64,000 nucleotides of DNA from Mycobacterium sp. 1554424.7 (GTDB lineage Bacteria > Actinomycetota > Actinomycetes > Mycobacteriales > Mycobacteriaceae): contig NZ_LZSE01000097.1 of NCBI RefSeq assembly GCF_001665295.1, positions 1-64,000 of the forward strand, written 5' to 3'. The position numbers and the translations under genes are program-made. The notes under the pieces are model-generated. The model was not told the DNA's origin. It made no database searches and saw nothing but the letters and a program-made list of their open reading frames with translations. Below, in pieces: positions 14,403-23,664 of this stretch. Each line of letters starts with the position of its first letter. Positions within the stretch are counted from its first letter, which is position 1.

Positions 14403-16751
14403 CTAGTCCAATCCGGCTGGTTTGGTCCCGATGACACCATTTTCTGCGTGCGCCGCAAGGGAGGGTTCGTCGAGACCGAGCAGGTCGCCGAGGATGTCGG
14501 CATTGTGCTGCCCCAGCGTCGGTGCGGGTGTCCGGTACCACTTGTCGACGCTGCGGTATTTGAAGGGAATCGCCGGTACGTGATGCGTTCCCGCGATGGG
14601 ATGGTCGAGGCTTTCGAAGAAGCCGCGCGCGGCGAGCTGAGGGTGCATGGATCCGACCCTGGCGTCCGCCAACTCCGCAGCCGGTACGCCGTATCCAACG
14701 AGTAACTCGGCCGCGGTCGAGGAGTCGCGGCTGCCGGCCCATTGCTCGAGGTGCTTGTCGAGCACATCGTGCGCCCGTACCCGCCCTTCGTGGGTGTCCA
14801 ACGAGGGGTCGCTGGCCCAATCCGGCTCGCCCAGAGCAGATTTCAGTAGGCGCCACTGTTGGTCCGTCGCGACCGAAATCGCCAGCCACCGCTCGGCGCC
14901 CGCGCATCGATAGAGCCCTTGCGGGGCGGCGTCACGGCTGCGATTTCCTAGTCGCGATATCAGGTTGCCGTAGGCGGCGAATTCGACGACCTGCTCGGCG
15001 GCCGCGTTGAGCGCGGACTCGACCATCGATACTTCGATGAGGCACCCTCGGCCCGTCTCGTCGCGTTGCCGAAGCCCGGTCAGCATGGCGAACGCGGAGT
15101 GCATGCCCGCCAGGGGGTCACACGGGCCGCGGGGGATCCGCGGCTGGTCGTACTCGTGGCCGGTCACCCACGCCATTCCGGTCATCTGTTCCATCGTTTG
15201 CGCGAAACCCACGTTGTTGCGCCATGGCCCGTCGAGCCCGAACGCCGGCATGCGGACCATCACTATTCGAGGGTTCCGCTCGCTCACGGCCTCCCACGTG
15301 ATCGCGAAATTGTCGAAGACGCGGGGCGAGAAGTTCTCGACCAGAATGTCCGACCGTTCAACGAGTTCGAACAGCAGTTCTCGCCCCGCCGGTGAGGACA
15401 GGTCGAGGGTGAGCCCTCGCTTGTTGCTGTTCGTCGCCAGGTACATGCCCGACCGCTCCCACCACTGCGGCTGATGGGCGAACGCCGCGGCCACCATCCG
15501 CGCACCGTCAGGGCGCTGCGTCGACTCGAGGTGAATGACCTCGGCGCCCAGTGCGGCGAGAATGTGGGTGGAGGATGGGCCCGCCCACCATGCGGTCGCG
15601 TCGAGAATTCGTACGCCCTCCAAGGGAAGTCCGGGTGCAAGGTCTGCTGCGGCGGCAATCCTGTTGTGGGCGGGCACCTTTGTCATCTCGCCGAGCGGGG
15701 GAGCAACGTCGGTTGGTGCGGGTCGTCGGCCATTGATTCGGTAGGGCGCCAACGGGTGGGTGAAGCTGCCGTCGGCATACGTGCCCCACACGCCGCGCGC
15801 CGCGAACTGAGGGTGGTCCAGCACCGTCTGGCCATTGTTGACCGGCGAGACAGGGATCCGCAGATCGGAGGCCAGCGCCACGATCTCGTCCGTGGAACGT
15901 CCCGTCGTCCATTCCCGCACAATCTGATTCCACTCGTCCCGGCGTTCCCAGCGCGTCGTGGCGAGCGCCCAGGCTGGATCATCGTCGAGCAGGTCCAGCC
16001 GACCGATCATCGCCAGGAACGACTCGAATTGCTGGCGGGTATTCGTGTTGAACCCGACCCAGCCGTCCGCGGTCGGTTCGATGGAAGGGATCTCCACCTG
16101 GCGGGCGGGCACGTTCAACGGGGGGCGACCGGCCAGCTCGTGGTAGAGGTCAGCGAATCCGCTGGCGCTGAGGTGGCAGGCCTCCAACAACGAGCAGTCG
16201 ATGATCTCGCCCGGTCCGCCGAATTGAGCCCGACGCAAAGCGCCAAGCGCGCCCACGGCGGCATAACTGGCCATCACCCATTCGAAGACTCGACCACCCG
16301 CTTGAATGGGCGGTTGGTCCGGACGGCCTCGCAACGCCAGCGTTCCGCTCTCGGCCTGGATCGTGAACTCCGTTGCGGGCCGGTCGCGGTACGGTCCGGT
16401 CAATCCGTACGCGGACAACGCCACGATCACCAGGTGTGGTGCACGCCGTAAGAGGCCCTCGCGGTCGAGTGCCCCGGGGCCGAGAGAATCGACGAACACA
16501 TCGGCGGAGACGATCAGGTCCTCCACCTCGGGCAGCGCAGTGCCGACGACCGAGCGCTTACCGGCGTTCAAGAATTTGAACAGCGCGTCGGTGCCGGTCC
16601 GATCGCCAAGCGTGCGGCGGCGGAACGGATCACCTTCTGGGGCTTCTATTTTGATGACCTCGGCTCCGAGGTCGGCGAACATCTTGGTGCAGTACGGGCC
16701 GGCGATTTCGGTCGCCCACTCGACAACACGAACCCCTTGCAGCGGGTTCAT
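14403..16751 (-). CDS. Tandem-domain family III CoA-transferase (CaiB/BaiF type)
   Basis: 782 residues made of two CoA-transferase domains (1 to ~375 and ~377-782). Usual family members are about 400 residues, so this is a fused pair. The first domain keeps the catalytic Asp (Asp185 in IIDCSLLE). The second has Glu573 at that place (LIEVSMVE). It would move CoA onto a carboxylic acid, which activates it for beta-oxidation, or act as a racemase. An operator-like palindrome lies 167 bases upstream. It is the first gene of a four- to six-gene minus-strand unit. Confidence 0.88.
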   Translation of the reverse strand: MNPLQGVRVVEWATEIAGPYCTKMFADLGAEVIKIEAPEGDPFRRRTLGDRTGTDALFKFLNAGKRSVVGTALPEVEDLIVSADVFVDSLGPGALDREGLLRRAPHLVIVALSAYGLTGPYRDRPATEFTIQAESGTLALRGRPDQPPIQAGGRVFEWVMASYAAVGALGALRRAQFGGPGEIIDCSLLEACHLSASGFADLYHELAGRPPLNVPARQVEIPSIEPTADGWVGFNTNTRQQFESFLAMIGRLDLLDDDPAWALATTRWERRDEWNQIVREWTTGRSTDEIVALASDLRIPVSPVNNGQTVLDHPQFAARGVWGTYADGSFTHPLAPYRINGRRPAPTDVAPPLGEMTKVPAHNRIAAAADLAPGLPLEGVRILDATAWWAGPSSTHILAALGAEVIHLESTQRPDGARMVAAAFAHQPQWWERSGMYLATNSNKRGLTLDLSSPAGRELLFELVERSDILVENFSPRVFDNFAITWEAVSERNPRIVMVRMPAFGLDGPWRNNVGFAQTMEQMTGMAWVTGHEYDQPRIPRGPCDPLAGMHSAFAMLTGLRQRDETGRGCLIEVSMVESALNAAAEQVVEFAAYGNLISRLGNRSRDAAPQGLYRCAGAERWLAISVATDQQWRLLKSALGEPDWASDPSLDTHEGRVRAHDVLDKHLEQWAGSRDSSTAAELLVGYGVPAAELADARVGSMHPQLAARGFFESLDHPIAGTHHVPAIPFKYRSVDKWYRTPAPTLGQHNADILGDLLGLDEPSLAAHAENGVIGTKPAGLD

Positions 16752-16917
16752 CTAGCCGCCATCTTTCGCGAGGTTGTTAGTGCAAAGGCGCTACTCGCAC
16801 CGATGAGTACACACGCCAATGTGAAGTCCTCACGCTCGTGCCGATCGAGCAGGGCGCTCTGCGTCCGCAGGGCTGCGGAGTGGATGGCAACGACGCTAGT
16901 GAGGGAAAAGTCAGCGT

Positions 16918-16935
16918 GTCAAGTGCGACTCGATA
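16918..16935 (-). promoter_or_regulatory. Operator-like palindrome, copy 1
   Basis: On the minus strand this reads TATCGAGTCGCACTTGAC. It is one of three near-identical sites, here ahead of the minus-strand CoA-transferase operon. Core: TCRAGT-nnn-ACTTGA. Confidence 0.65.
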
Positions 16936-16965
16936 ACTGCGGTGTGGGCGGAGTTCGGCGGATCC

Positions 16966-17655
16966 CTAGTCGGCCGCGCGCACCTTGATGGCCCGCTGGG
17001 TCCGCGCGGGCCGCTTGGTGGGCGACGTCCCAGCCGATGCCCTTACCCCGTCGGCGAAGATCTTCGAGCCCAGTTCGATCTGCGCCCGGATATCGGACTC
17101 CTCGGTACCAAACCAGCGCGGTCCCAGGCTCGTTGTGAAGATGATGAAGTTGGCCAGCAGCTCGGCCAACAGCTCGGCGTCGACGTCGGTCTTGATCTGC
17201 CCGGCGGCTTGGTAGTGACGAACGCCCTCGGCGATGACAGCCGTACGGCGCGCGTGATTGGGTTGCAGCACGCGCACCGAGAAGTCCGGGTCCGACAACG
17301 CCCGACTGGAGATGTCCCAGCCGGGAACACCGCTGTTGCGGTCGTCGATCCTCAGCCGCGCAAAGAACAGCTGCTCGACATACTCTTCGAAACGCGCTGG
17401 CAGAGCAGCCACGACTTGCTCTTCGGCCTCGCCGACAAGGTCCCCGATCTGCCGGGTGACAACTTGCTCGAAGATGCCTCGCTTGTCTCCGAAGTAGTGG
17501 AACAGCATCGCCTCGGAGCAGTCGGCGCGACGAGCGATCTCCTTTGTCGCCGCAGCCGCGTACCCCGCTTCGGCAAAGACCTCCGCAGCAGCCTCAAGGA
17601 GAGCTCGTTGCTTGCCATCCTTGTCGCGAACTCGCCGGCGCGCGCCTGTAGTCAT
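16966..17655 (-). CDS. TetR-family regulator of the P450/CoA-transferase cluster
   Basis: 229 residues. The N-terminal HTH reads AAAEVFAEAGYAAAATKEIARRADCSEAMLFHYFGDKRGIF, classic TetR. The C-terminal domain should bind the pathway ligand. The ATG at 17655 is chosen because it lies just before the HTH; a GTG one codon upstream is possible. It is divergent from the P450, with an operator-like palindrome between them (17711-17728), so it probably represses itself and the catabolic genes. Confidence 0.88.
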   Translation of the reverse strand: MTTGARRRVRDKDGKQRALLEAAAEVFAEAGYAAAATKEIARRADCSEAMLFHYFGDKRGIFEQVVTRQIGDLVGEAEEQVVAALPARFEEYVEQLFFARLRIDDRNSGVPGWDISSRALSDPDFSVRVLQPNHARRTAVIAEGVRHYQAAGQIKTDVDAELLAELLANFIIFTTSLGPRWFGTEESDIRAQIELGSKIFADGVRASAGTSPTKRPARTQRAIKVRAAD

Positions 17656-17710
17656 CACCCATAGCTTAGGAGCACCCGCCTTCCGAGAGGAAGCGCGCAC
17701 CCGGGGCTGT

Positions 17711-17728
17711 TATCGAGTGCGACTTGAC
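17711..17728 (+). promoter_or_regulatory. Operator-like palindrome, copy 2
   Basis: TATCGAGTGCGACTTGAC lies between the divergent tetR and P450 genes, 56 bases from the TetR start and 116 bases before the P450 start. It matches the other two copies at nearly all positions. Confidence 0.68.
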
Positions 17729-17843
17729 TCTGCGCTGACGACGACTTACTGTGCTGCCTAAGCAAATTTCGGCGTGTGCGAGATGACCGCCGCCGCTGTC
17801 CCGATCTCGGCCGGTTCGCGCGCGGGCGCGGAAAGGACTGCCC

Positions 17844-19070
17844 ATGGTGAGCAAATCGCCGGAGGAGCATGCCCGGAACCTCGACCTGCGCCACGACGAT
17901 TTCAACGACCAGGAATTCCTCTATCAGGTCTACGCGGTGATGCGCGAGAACGGACCGTTCAGCCACCAGGACGTGCCTTTCCTGGGCCCCACGCCGGGGG
18001 GCGCGTGGGTGGCCACCCGCTACGACGAGTGTTACGAAATCTTGCGCGATTGGCGCAGCTTCTCGAGCAAACCCGTTGGGCTGGAAGGCAACCCGATGTC
18101 GTTTGGCGACATCGTCATCACCCTGGATCCGCCGCGGCAGCAGCAACTTCGCAAAGTTCTCAACCCGTATTTTTCTCCGGGCCGGATGAAGGACCTCGAG
18201 CCCCAGGTGCGCGCGGTCACCGACGGGTTGATCGACAGCTTCATCGAGTTGGGGCGCGGCGACCTCGCCGATGTCGCATGGCAACAACCTGGGATCGTGT
18301 TCTTCCGCTACCTACTCGGTATGCCCGTGGAGGACGTGCCGCTCTACATCGAGACGGCCGACCTCGCAATCAACGGTGAGAGCGAAGAGGTCCGAAACGG
18401 CTCGATGACGAATCTCTACCTGCGCGTGCGTGAGGAGATCGACAAGCGTCGTGCTGAACCGCCGCGCGACGACCTGATCGACGTCCTGCTGGCCGCCGAG
18501 ATCGACGGCGAAAAACTGACCTTCGACGACGTCGTCGCGAACGTGATGCTGCTGGTGCAGGCCGGACTCGAAACGACTTCTAGCGCAATGTCGTTCGCCT
18601 TCTTCCACCTGGGTACCCATGGGTCCGAGCGCGACCGACTGGTCCGCGATGCCCAGCTGATGCCGACGGCGATCGAGGAATTCATCCGGTTCGCTGGGTC
18701 GGTCCACGGACTGCATCGTTCCGTCGCCGAAGAGGTCGAGCTGAGCGGACAGAAGTTCTGTCCCGGTGAGACGGTCGTCGTGAATTATGCGGCCGCTAAC
18801 CGCGACGCGCGCGAGTTCGACGAGCCGAACAAGTGCATCCTCGACCGGCAGACCAACAGGCACCTCGGTTTCGGCGCCGGCGTCCACCGCTGTTTGGGCT
18901 CGAATCTCGCCCGACTCGAGTTCCGGGTGGGTGTCGAGCAGACGCTCCATCGGATACCCGACTACGTAATTCCGCCCGGCGCAAAAGTCGACTTTCACGG
19001 GAACTCGGTCACTCGGGGCTACCGCGCGCTGCCCGTCGTGTTCACGCCCGGTGCCCGCGTCGGCCAATGA
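17844..19070 (+). CDS. Cytochrome P450
   Basis: 408 residues. Heme-ligand Cys350 sits in FGAGVHRCLG. The I-helix oxygen-activation motif is AGLETT (240-245) and the K-helix ExxR is Glu279-Arg282. Soluble bacterial monooxygenase that needs a ferredoxin and reductase; a [3Fe-4S] ferredoxin gene lies in the divergent operon. GAAAGGA lies upstream of the ATG. It should hydroxylate the unknown substrate, giving the alcohol for the neighbouring dehydrogenase. The CYP family number cannot be assigned by eye. Confidence 0.93.
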   Translation: MVSKSPEEHARNLDLRHDDFNDQEFLYQVYAVMRENGPFSHQDVPFLGPTPGGAWVATRYDECYEILRDWRSFSSKPVGLEGNPMSFGDIVITLDPPRQQQLRKVLNPYFSPGRMKDLEPQVRAVTDGLIDSFIELGRGDLADVAWQQPGIVFFRYLLGMPVEDVPLYIETADLAINGESEEVRNGSMTNLYLRVREEIDKRRAEPPRDDLIDVLLAAEIDGEKLTFDDVVANVMLLVQAGLETTSSAMSFAFFHLGTHGSERDRLVRDAQLMPTAIEEFIRFAGSVHGLHRSVAEEVELSGQKFCPGETVVVNYAAANRDAREFDEPNKCILDRQTNRHLGFGAGVHRCLGSNLARLEFRVGVEQTLHRIPDYVIPPGAKVDFHGNSVTRGYRALPVVFTPGARVGQ

Positions 19071-19141
19071 GGGGCGACGGACAACGGTCCATATCAGCTG
19101 CGGGACAGCGTAATAGCGCAATTCGACCGAGCCTGGCAAGT

Positions 19142-19159
19142 TATCAAGTGACACTTGAC
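19142..19159 (+). promoter_or_regulatory. Operator-like palindrome, copy 3
   Basis: TATCAAGTGACACTTGAC contains the perfect inverted repeat TCAAGTG-A-CACTTGA (19144-19158). It lies 125 bases before the amidohydrolase start and marks a third promoter of the cluster. Confidence 0.72.
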
Positions 19160-19283
19160 AGTGCACGGGACGCGCTCTTAGCATCAGGTCATCCGGTAAT
19201 CGGTGTCCGTCGTGTGCGAATCCGGCCACTGCTCGCGCGCCCCACCCGACACGAACCGGTCCTCGAAACCAGGGAGGAACCCC

Positions 19284-20489
19284 GTGGACAAGCAAGATCT
19301 TCAATGGATGATCTCCGTTGATGACCACATCATCGAGCCGCCGCATCTATGGGTCGACCGCGCATCGGCCGCCGACCGTGATCGAGTGCCACACGTCGAG
19401 CGCATCGACGGCGTCGATACATGGGTCTACGAGCAGGCGCGCGCGTCGGTGCTTGGCATCTTGGTCGCGGCTCACCAAAGGCCGGCCGAGTATTCCCCGC
19501 TGCCAGTGAATTACGACGATATGCCCCGCGCATACTTCGACCCGGTGGCCCGCATCCCCGACATGGACGAGGATCATGTGATCGCGGGACTGAACTTTCC
19601 GTTCTTCCCCCGGTTCTGTGGTCAGATGTTCGCCCACCTCGGTGACCGCGATCTGGGTCTCAAGTGCGTGCGGGCGTACAACGACTTCGTCATCGATGAG
19701 TGGTGCGCGGCGGCGCCCGGCCGCTACATCCCGATGGTCATCATTCCGTTGTGGGATACCCAACTCGCCGTGGAGGAGACGCTACGGTGCGCGGGCAAGG
19801 GCGCCAAGGCCATTGCCTTCTCGGAGAACCTGCACCCGTTGGGATTTCCGTCCATCCACTCGGGGGTATGGGACGATTTCTTCGCGGTGGTGAACGAGAC
19901 GAAGATGCCGCTGTGCACGCACATCGGCTCGTCGTCGGTGAGTCCCACCACGTCGCCTGACGCACCGTTCGGGGTTCAGGCGGTCAACATCAACCTCAAT
20001 CTCGCAAACTCAACCACGGATTGGTTGTTCTCGGGCAAGCTGCAGAAGTTTCCCGACCTGAAGATCGTGCTGGCCGAGGGCGGCATCGGCTGGATCCCCT
20101 ACCTCATCGAGCGTGCCGAACACGTCGCCGCCGACTACCAATACCTACGCGCCAACAACTGGGCGGTCGATCCGGCCACGATGCGTTTGAACCCGGTGCC
20201 CACCGACCCCGAGATCTTCCCGGAGTCCCCACGTCAGCTCTTCCGCGATCACATGTACGGCTGCTTCATCGAGGACGACTTCGGGGCGGCGAATCTCGAC
20301 GCCGTCGGCGTCGACAACGTGATGATTGAAACGGATTATCCGCACACCGACAGCCTGTGGCCCAATTCCCTTCAGGCCGCCCACAAGGCACTCGACGGCC
20401 GGTCCGACCTCGACAAGTACAAAGTGCTGCAGGGTAATGCCCGCCGGGTCTTCGACTTCGAGCCAGCCCCGTATCCGACGGTGATGTAG
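19284..20489 (+). CDS. Amidohydrolase family 2 (ACMSD-like) metalloenzyme
   Basis: 401 residues. The GTG start is preceded by AGGGAGGA and gives MDKQDLQWMISVDDHIIEPP. The DDHIIEPP strand (13-20) gives the first metal ligands, CTHIGSSS a further His, and IETDYPHTDS the C-terminal Asp, as in the TIM-barrel amidohydrolase 2 family. Members are decarboxylases, hydratases or hydrolases; in actinobacterial lipid and terpenoid clusters they often accompany P450 and CoA-transferase genes. First gene of a plus-strand trio with the aldehyde dehydrogenase and CoA-transferase. Confidence 0.87.
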   Translation: MDKQDLQWMISVDDHIIEPPHLWVDRASAADRDRVPHVERIDGVDTWVYEQARASVLGILVAAHQRPAEYSPLPVNYDDMPRAYFDPVARIPDMDEDHVIAGLNFPFFPRFCGQMFAHLGDRDLGLKCVRAYNDFVIDEWCAAAPGRYIPMVIIPLWDTQLAVEETLRCAGKGAKAIAFSENLHPLGFPSIHSGVWDDFFAVVNETKMPLCTHIGSSSVSPTTSPDAPFGVQAVNINLNLANSTTDWLFSGKLQKFPDLKIVLAEGGIGWIPYLIERAEHVAADYQYLRANNWAVDPATMRLNPVPTDPEIFPESPRQLFRDHMYGCFIEDDFGAANLDAVGVDNVMIETDYPHTDSLWPNSLQAAHKALDGRSDLDKYKVLQGNARRVFDFEPAPYPTVM

Positions 20490-20512
20490 CCGGCGGCCGA
20501 CGGAGTCGCGCG

Positions 20513-22036
20513 ATGCGTGAATACCAGAGCTTCATCGACGGCCAGTGGACGAGCGGAAACGCCTGCGGCACAATCGATGTCATTGACCCGGCCACCGAGG
20601 AGCTGATCGGCAGAGCCGTCGACGGTGGACCAAAGCAGGCGGCCATGGCGATCGAGGCCGCCAGGCGCGCCTTCGACGACGGGCCGTGGCCGTGGATGTC
20701 CGTGCGGGAACGGGCAAAGATCATAAAGCGGTTCGCCGAGATCCTCGACGCGCGCAAAGCGGAACTTCGCGAGTTGGTCGTCGCCGAGATCGGCTCGACC
20801 GGCTTCCTCACCGACCTGGTTCAGGTCGGGGGTGCCATCGAGGCGGCCCACTACTACGGCGAGTTCGTCGAGCACGATGTGACGTGGGTGGAGACACCGG
20901 GCGGGCCCGTCGTGTCGCCAGCCGGCCTGGGCGGCGTGACGGTGGTGCGCGAACCGGTCGGAGTGGTCGGCGTCATCACGCCGTTCAACTTCCCCTTCTC
21001 GATCAACATTCAAAAGTGCCTCGCCGCCTTGGCCGTCGGCTGCACCGTGGTACTCAAGCCCCACCCATGGACTCCGATGAACGCCCTGGAGCTGGCCAAG
21101 GTCGGGGAGGAAGCGGGCCTTCCGCCGGGAGTGTTCAACGTGGTCGTGGGAGGTGCGGGCGTCGGCGAGGAGCTGTGTACCCACCCCGGCGTCGACATGA
21201 TCGGGTTCACCGGTTCGACGGCGACCGGCCGACGCATCCGGGAAGTATCGGCGACAACGATGAAACGCGCACAGCTGGAATTGGGCGGCAAGAGCGCCCA
21301 CATCGTCCTCGACGACGTCACCGAAACTGACGTGGCAGGAATAGGATTCGGACAGGTGCTGATGCACGCCGGACAGGCCTGCACCGTCACGTCGCGACTG
21401 CTGTTGCCCGAGCATCTGCTCGACGCCTATGTCGAGGGTCTCGAAGCCATGGCTCCGATGATCACGGTCGGGGACCCCCGCGATCCCGCCACCGTCGTCG
21501 GCCCGCTGATCAGAGAGCAGCAACGTCAACGAGTCGAGTCCTTCGTCGAGGCCGGGCTGCAGGAAGGCGCGCGGCTGGTGGTCGGCGGTAAACGTCCTGA
21601 GCATCTCGCACGCGGCTTCTACTACGAACCGACGGTGTTCGTCGACTGCCGCAACGACATGCGCCTGTGCCAGGACGAGGTGTTCGGGCCCGTGCTGGCG
21701 GTGATCACCTATCGGTCCGAAGACGAAGCCATCCGCATCGCGAACGACTCCGTCTACGGTCTGGCGGGTCTGGTGATGACCCGCAACGCCGCAAAGGGTT
21801 TCAACGTCGCGAGGCGGGTCAGAACGGGCACCATCATGGTGCAGACCGTTGCACCCGGTGTCGATCTGGGAACCAACCCGGGCGGGGGGCAGGGACCCGG
21901 CTGGTCGCTCCCGGCGCGAGGCATGTTCAACGGCGGCGGTCCATTCGGCGGCTTCAAGCAAAGCGGACTCGGCCGAGAGCAAGGGCGCTGGGGCTTCGAG
22001 GAATACACCGAGCTGAAATCAATCACCATGCTGTAG
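20513..22036 (+). CDS. NAD(P)-dependent aldehyde dehydrogenase
   Basis: 507 residues. PFNFP (157-161) carries the oxyanion Asn, LELGGKSA (255-262) the general base Glu256, and HAGQACTV (285-292) the nucleophile Cys290. FTGSTATG (232-239) is the cofactor loop. It should turn the aldehyde made by the cluster's alcohol dehydrogenase into an acid for the CoA-transferases. It begins 23 bases after the amidohydrolase. Confidence 0.94.
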   Translation: MREYQSFIDGQWTSGNACGTIDVIDPATEELIGRAVDGGPKQAAMAIEAARRAFDDGPWPWMSVRERAKIIKRFAEILDARKAELRELVVAEIGSTGFLTDLVQVGGAIEAAHYYGEFVEHDVTWVETPGGPVVSPAGLGGVTVVREPVGVVGVITPFNFPFSINIQKCLAALAVGCTVVLKPHPWTPMNALELAKVGEEAGLPPGVFNVVVGGAGVGEELCTHPGVDMIGFTGSTATGRRIREVSATTMKRAQLELGGKSAHIVLDDVTETDVAGIGFGQVLMHAGQACTVTSRLLLPEHLLDAYVEGLEAMAPMITVGDPRDPATVVGPLIREQQRQRVESFVEAGLQEGARLVVGGKRPEHLARGFYYEPTVFVDCRNDMRLCQDEVFGPVLAVITYRSEDEAIRIANDSVYGLAGLVMTRNAAKGFNVARRVRTGTIMVQTVAPGVDLGTNPGGGQGPGWSLPARGMFNGGGPFGGFKQSGLGREQGRWGFEEYTELKSITML

Positions 22037-22078
22037 CGCAGCCGTTGCGTGCGGTGTTGGGGCTGGAAAGGTCGCATT

Positions 22079-23251
22079 GTGGAACTTCTCAGGGGTGTCC
22101 GAGTCCTCGAGGTGTCACTGTTCTCCACGGATGCACTCGGCGGGCATTTGGCCGACCTGGGCGCCGAGGTGATCAAGGTCGAGCCGCCCGGCGGCGGTGG
22201 TTTCCGCGGTTCGGCGGTGTCCGGTGGTGAACTGCAGGATTCGCACTGGAATCGGGGCAAGAAGAGCGTCGCGCTAAACCTGAAAACAGCCGACGGTCAA
22301 GAGGCCTTTCGCCGCCTGGCCGCGTCGTCGGCGGTGGTGATTGACGGTCTCCGTTATGGAACCGCGCATCGCCTCGGTTTCAGCTATGACGACGTCGTCG
22401 CAGTCAACCCGACGGTTGTCTACTGCGTGCTCAATGGCATGGGCAGCTATGGGCCCTACACGCGCCTGGCCACCCACGGGCTGTCCTTCGACTGTTTCGC
22501 CGGCTTGAGCCCGCCGATCATCGACGCGGATGGCACGCCGCGCCTTTCGGGGGCGGCCACCGGGACGACGGGTGTTCTTGCGGGGCCGCTGTATGCAGCC
22601 ATGGGCGTCCTCGCGGCGCTGCACGCCGCCGCACGTGATGGCCAGCCGCAATACATCGAAGTGGCGCAGGTCGATGCGGCGATCAACTGGAATTTCCAGC
22701 ACCTCGCGGCGCTGGCGAACGGTCAAACGTCCTACGGTGAGGGAATCCGCGCATCCCTTCGCTACCAGTACTACCGAACTCGGGATCGTAACTATGTGGT
22801 GTTCAACGCTTTAGAGGACAAGTTCTGGCTGAGGTTCTGCGAGTCAGTCGACAGGATGGACCTCTACGAACCGGGGCGCCAACAGCCGGGAACGGACCCC
22901 GAAGCAGAGGCCCGGCTGCGCAAGGAATTGACAGCGATTTTCGAGAGCCGCACCCGCACGGAATGGACGGACTTCTTCATTGCCACCAATATCGCTGGCG
23001 CTCCGGCGTTTTTGGGAGCGGACCTGTTCGACGACGACCATGCGAAGCATCGCCGACTTGTCTACGAGCAGACTCAGCCGGACGGGTCGCCGCAGCGGTT
23101 GATTGGAACGTGCATCAAGACCCAGCCCGACCAACGGTTTGCACCGCCGGCGGCGCCGCAGGTCGGGCAGCATACGGAGGAGTTACTCGGGGCCCTGGCG
23201 GGCTACGACGCGGCTGGAATCGAGCGCCTCCGCCTATCGGGTGCGATTTAG
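22079..23251 (+). CDS. Family III CoA-transferase (CaiB/BaiF type)
   Basis: 390 residues from a GTG with GGAAAG upstream: MELLRGVRVLEVSLF. Single-domain length. The position of the catalytic Asp is Glu194 (YIEVAQVDA), as in the second half of the tandem protein at 14403-16751. The remaining family blocks (DLGAEVIKVEPPGG, NRGKKSVALNL) are intact. Third gene of the amidohydrolase-ALDH unit. A CoA acceptor or racemase role is likely, with substrate unknown. Confidence 0.88.
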   Translation: MELLRGVRVLEVSLFSTDALGGHLADLGAEVIKVEPPGGGGFRGSAVSGGELQDSHWNRGKKSVALNLKTADGQEAFRRLAASSAVVIDGLRYGTAHRLGFSYDDVVAVNPTVVYCVLNGMGSYGPYTRLATHGLSFDCFAGLSPPIIDADGTPRLSGAATGTTGVLAGPLYAAMGVLAALHAAARDGQPQYIEVAQVDAAINWNFQHLAALANGQTSYGEGIRASLRYQYYRTRDRNYVVFNALEDKFWLRFCESVDRMDLYEPGRQQPGTDPEAEARLRKELTAIFESRTRTEWTDFFIATNIAGAPAFLGADLFDDDHAKHRRLVYEQTQPDGSPQRLIGTCIKTQPDQRFAPPAAPQVGQHTEELLGALAGYDAAGIERLRLSGAI

Positions 23252-23358
23252 GTATTGCACGGACGGATCGCCGCGACAGTCGTCTGCGATTGAGGGGGCG
23301 TCGAAGCCTCCTCATCGAGGCATTTCGGATCGACACTGCAACACCTAGGGTCAGGTCC

Positions 23359-23664
23359 GTGAACGCGCCATCGACCGCTGAAGTGCACCGCGTGACCTGC
23401 CCCCTGTGCGAGGCGATGTGCGGACTGCGCATCACCGTCGAGCATGCCGAAGTCGTCGGCATCCGAGGCAATCCCGACGACGTATGGTCGGCAGGCCATC
23501 TTTGTCCTAAGGGAACCGTGCTCGGGCAGCTGCACAACGACCCGGACCGTTTAAGGATGCCGCTGGTGCGCACGGCGGACGGGCCGTTCCGGGAGGTCGG
23601 CTGGAGGACGCGCGCCTTGTCTGCCGCAATGTGTCAGACCACTTCGCAAGAATCCGGTGCATGA
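23359..23664 (+). pseudogene. Truncated molybdopterin oxidoreductase (formate-dehydrogenase-like)
   Basis: The first ~82 codons (GTG start, VNAPSTAEV...) carry the N-terminal [4Fe-4S] domain of molybdopterin oxidoreductases: CPLCEAMCGL, then GHLCPKG with the fourth cysteine, then LHNDPDRLRMPLVR. The homology stops at REVGW (about 23602). About 19 unrelated codons follow to a stop at 23664, inside the start of the next gene. Intact enzymes are about 700-760 residues, so over 85% is missing. It marks a deletion or insertion junction. Confidence 0.72.

Noticed and set aside
20372-21982. Minus-strand frame opposite the aldehyde dehydrogenase
   Set aside because: His/Arg/Gly-rich with no recognisable domain; shadow of the dehydrogenase.
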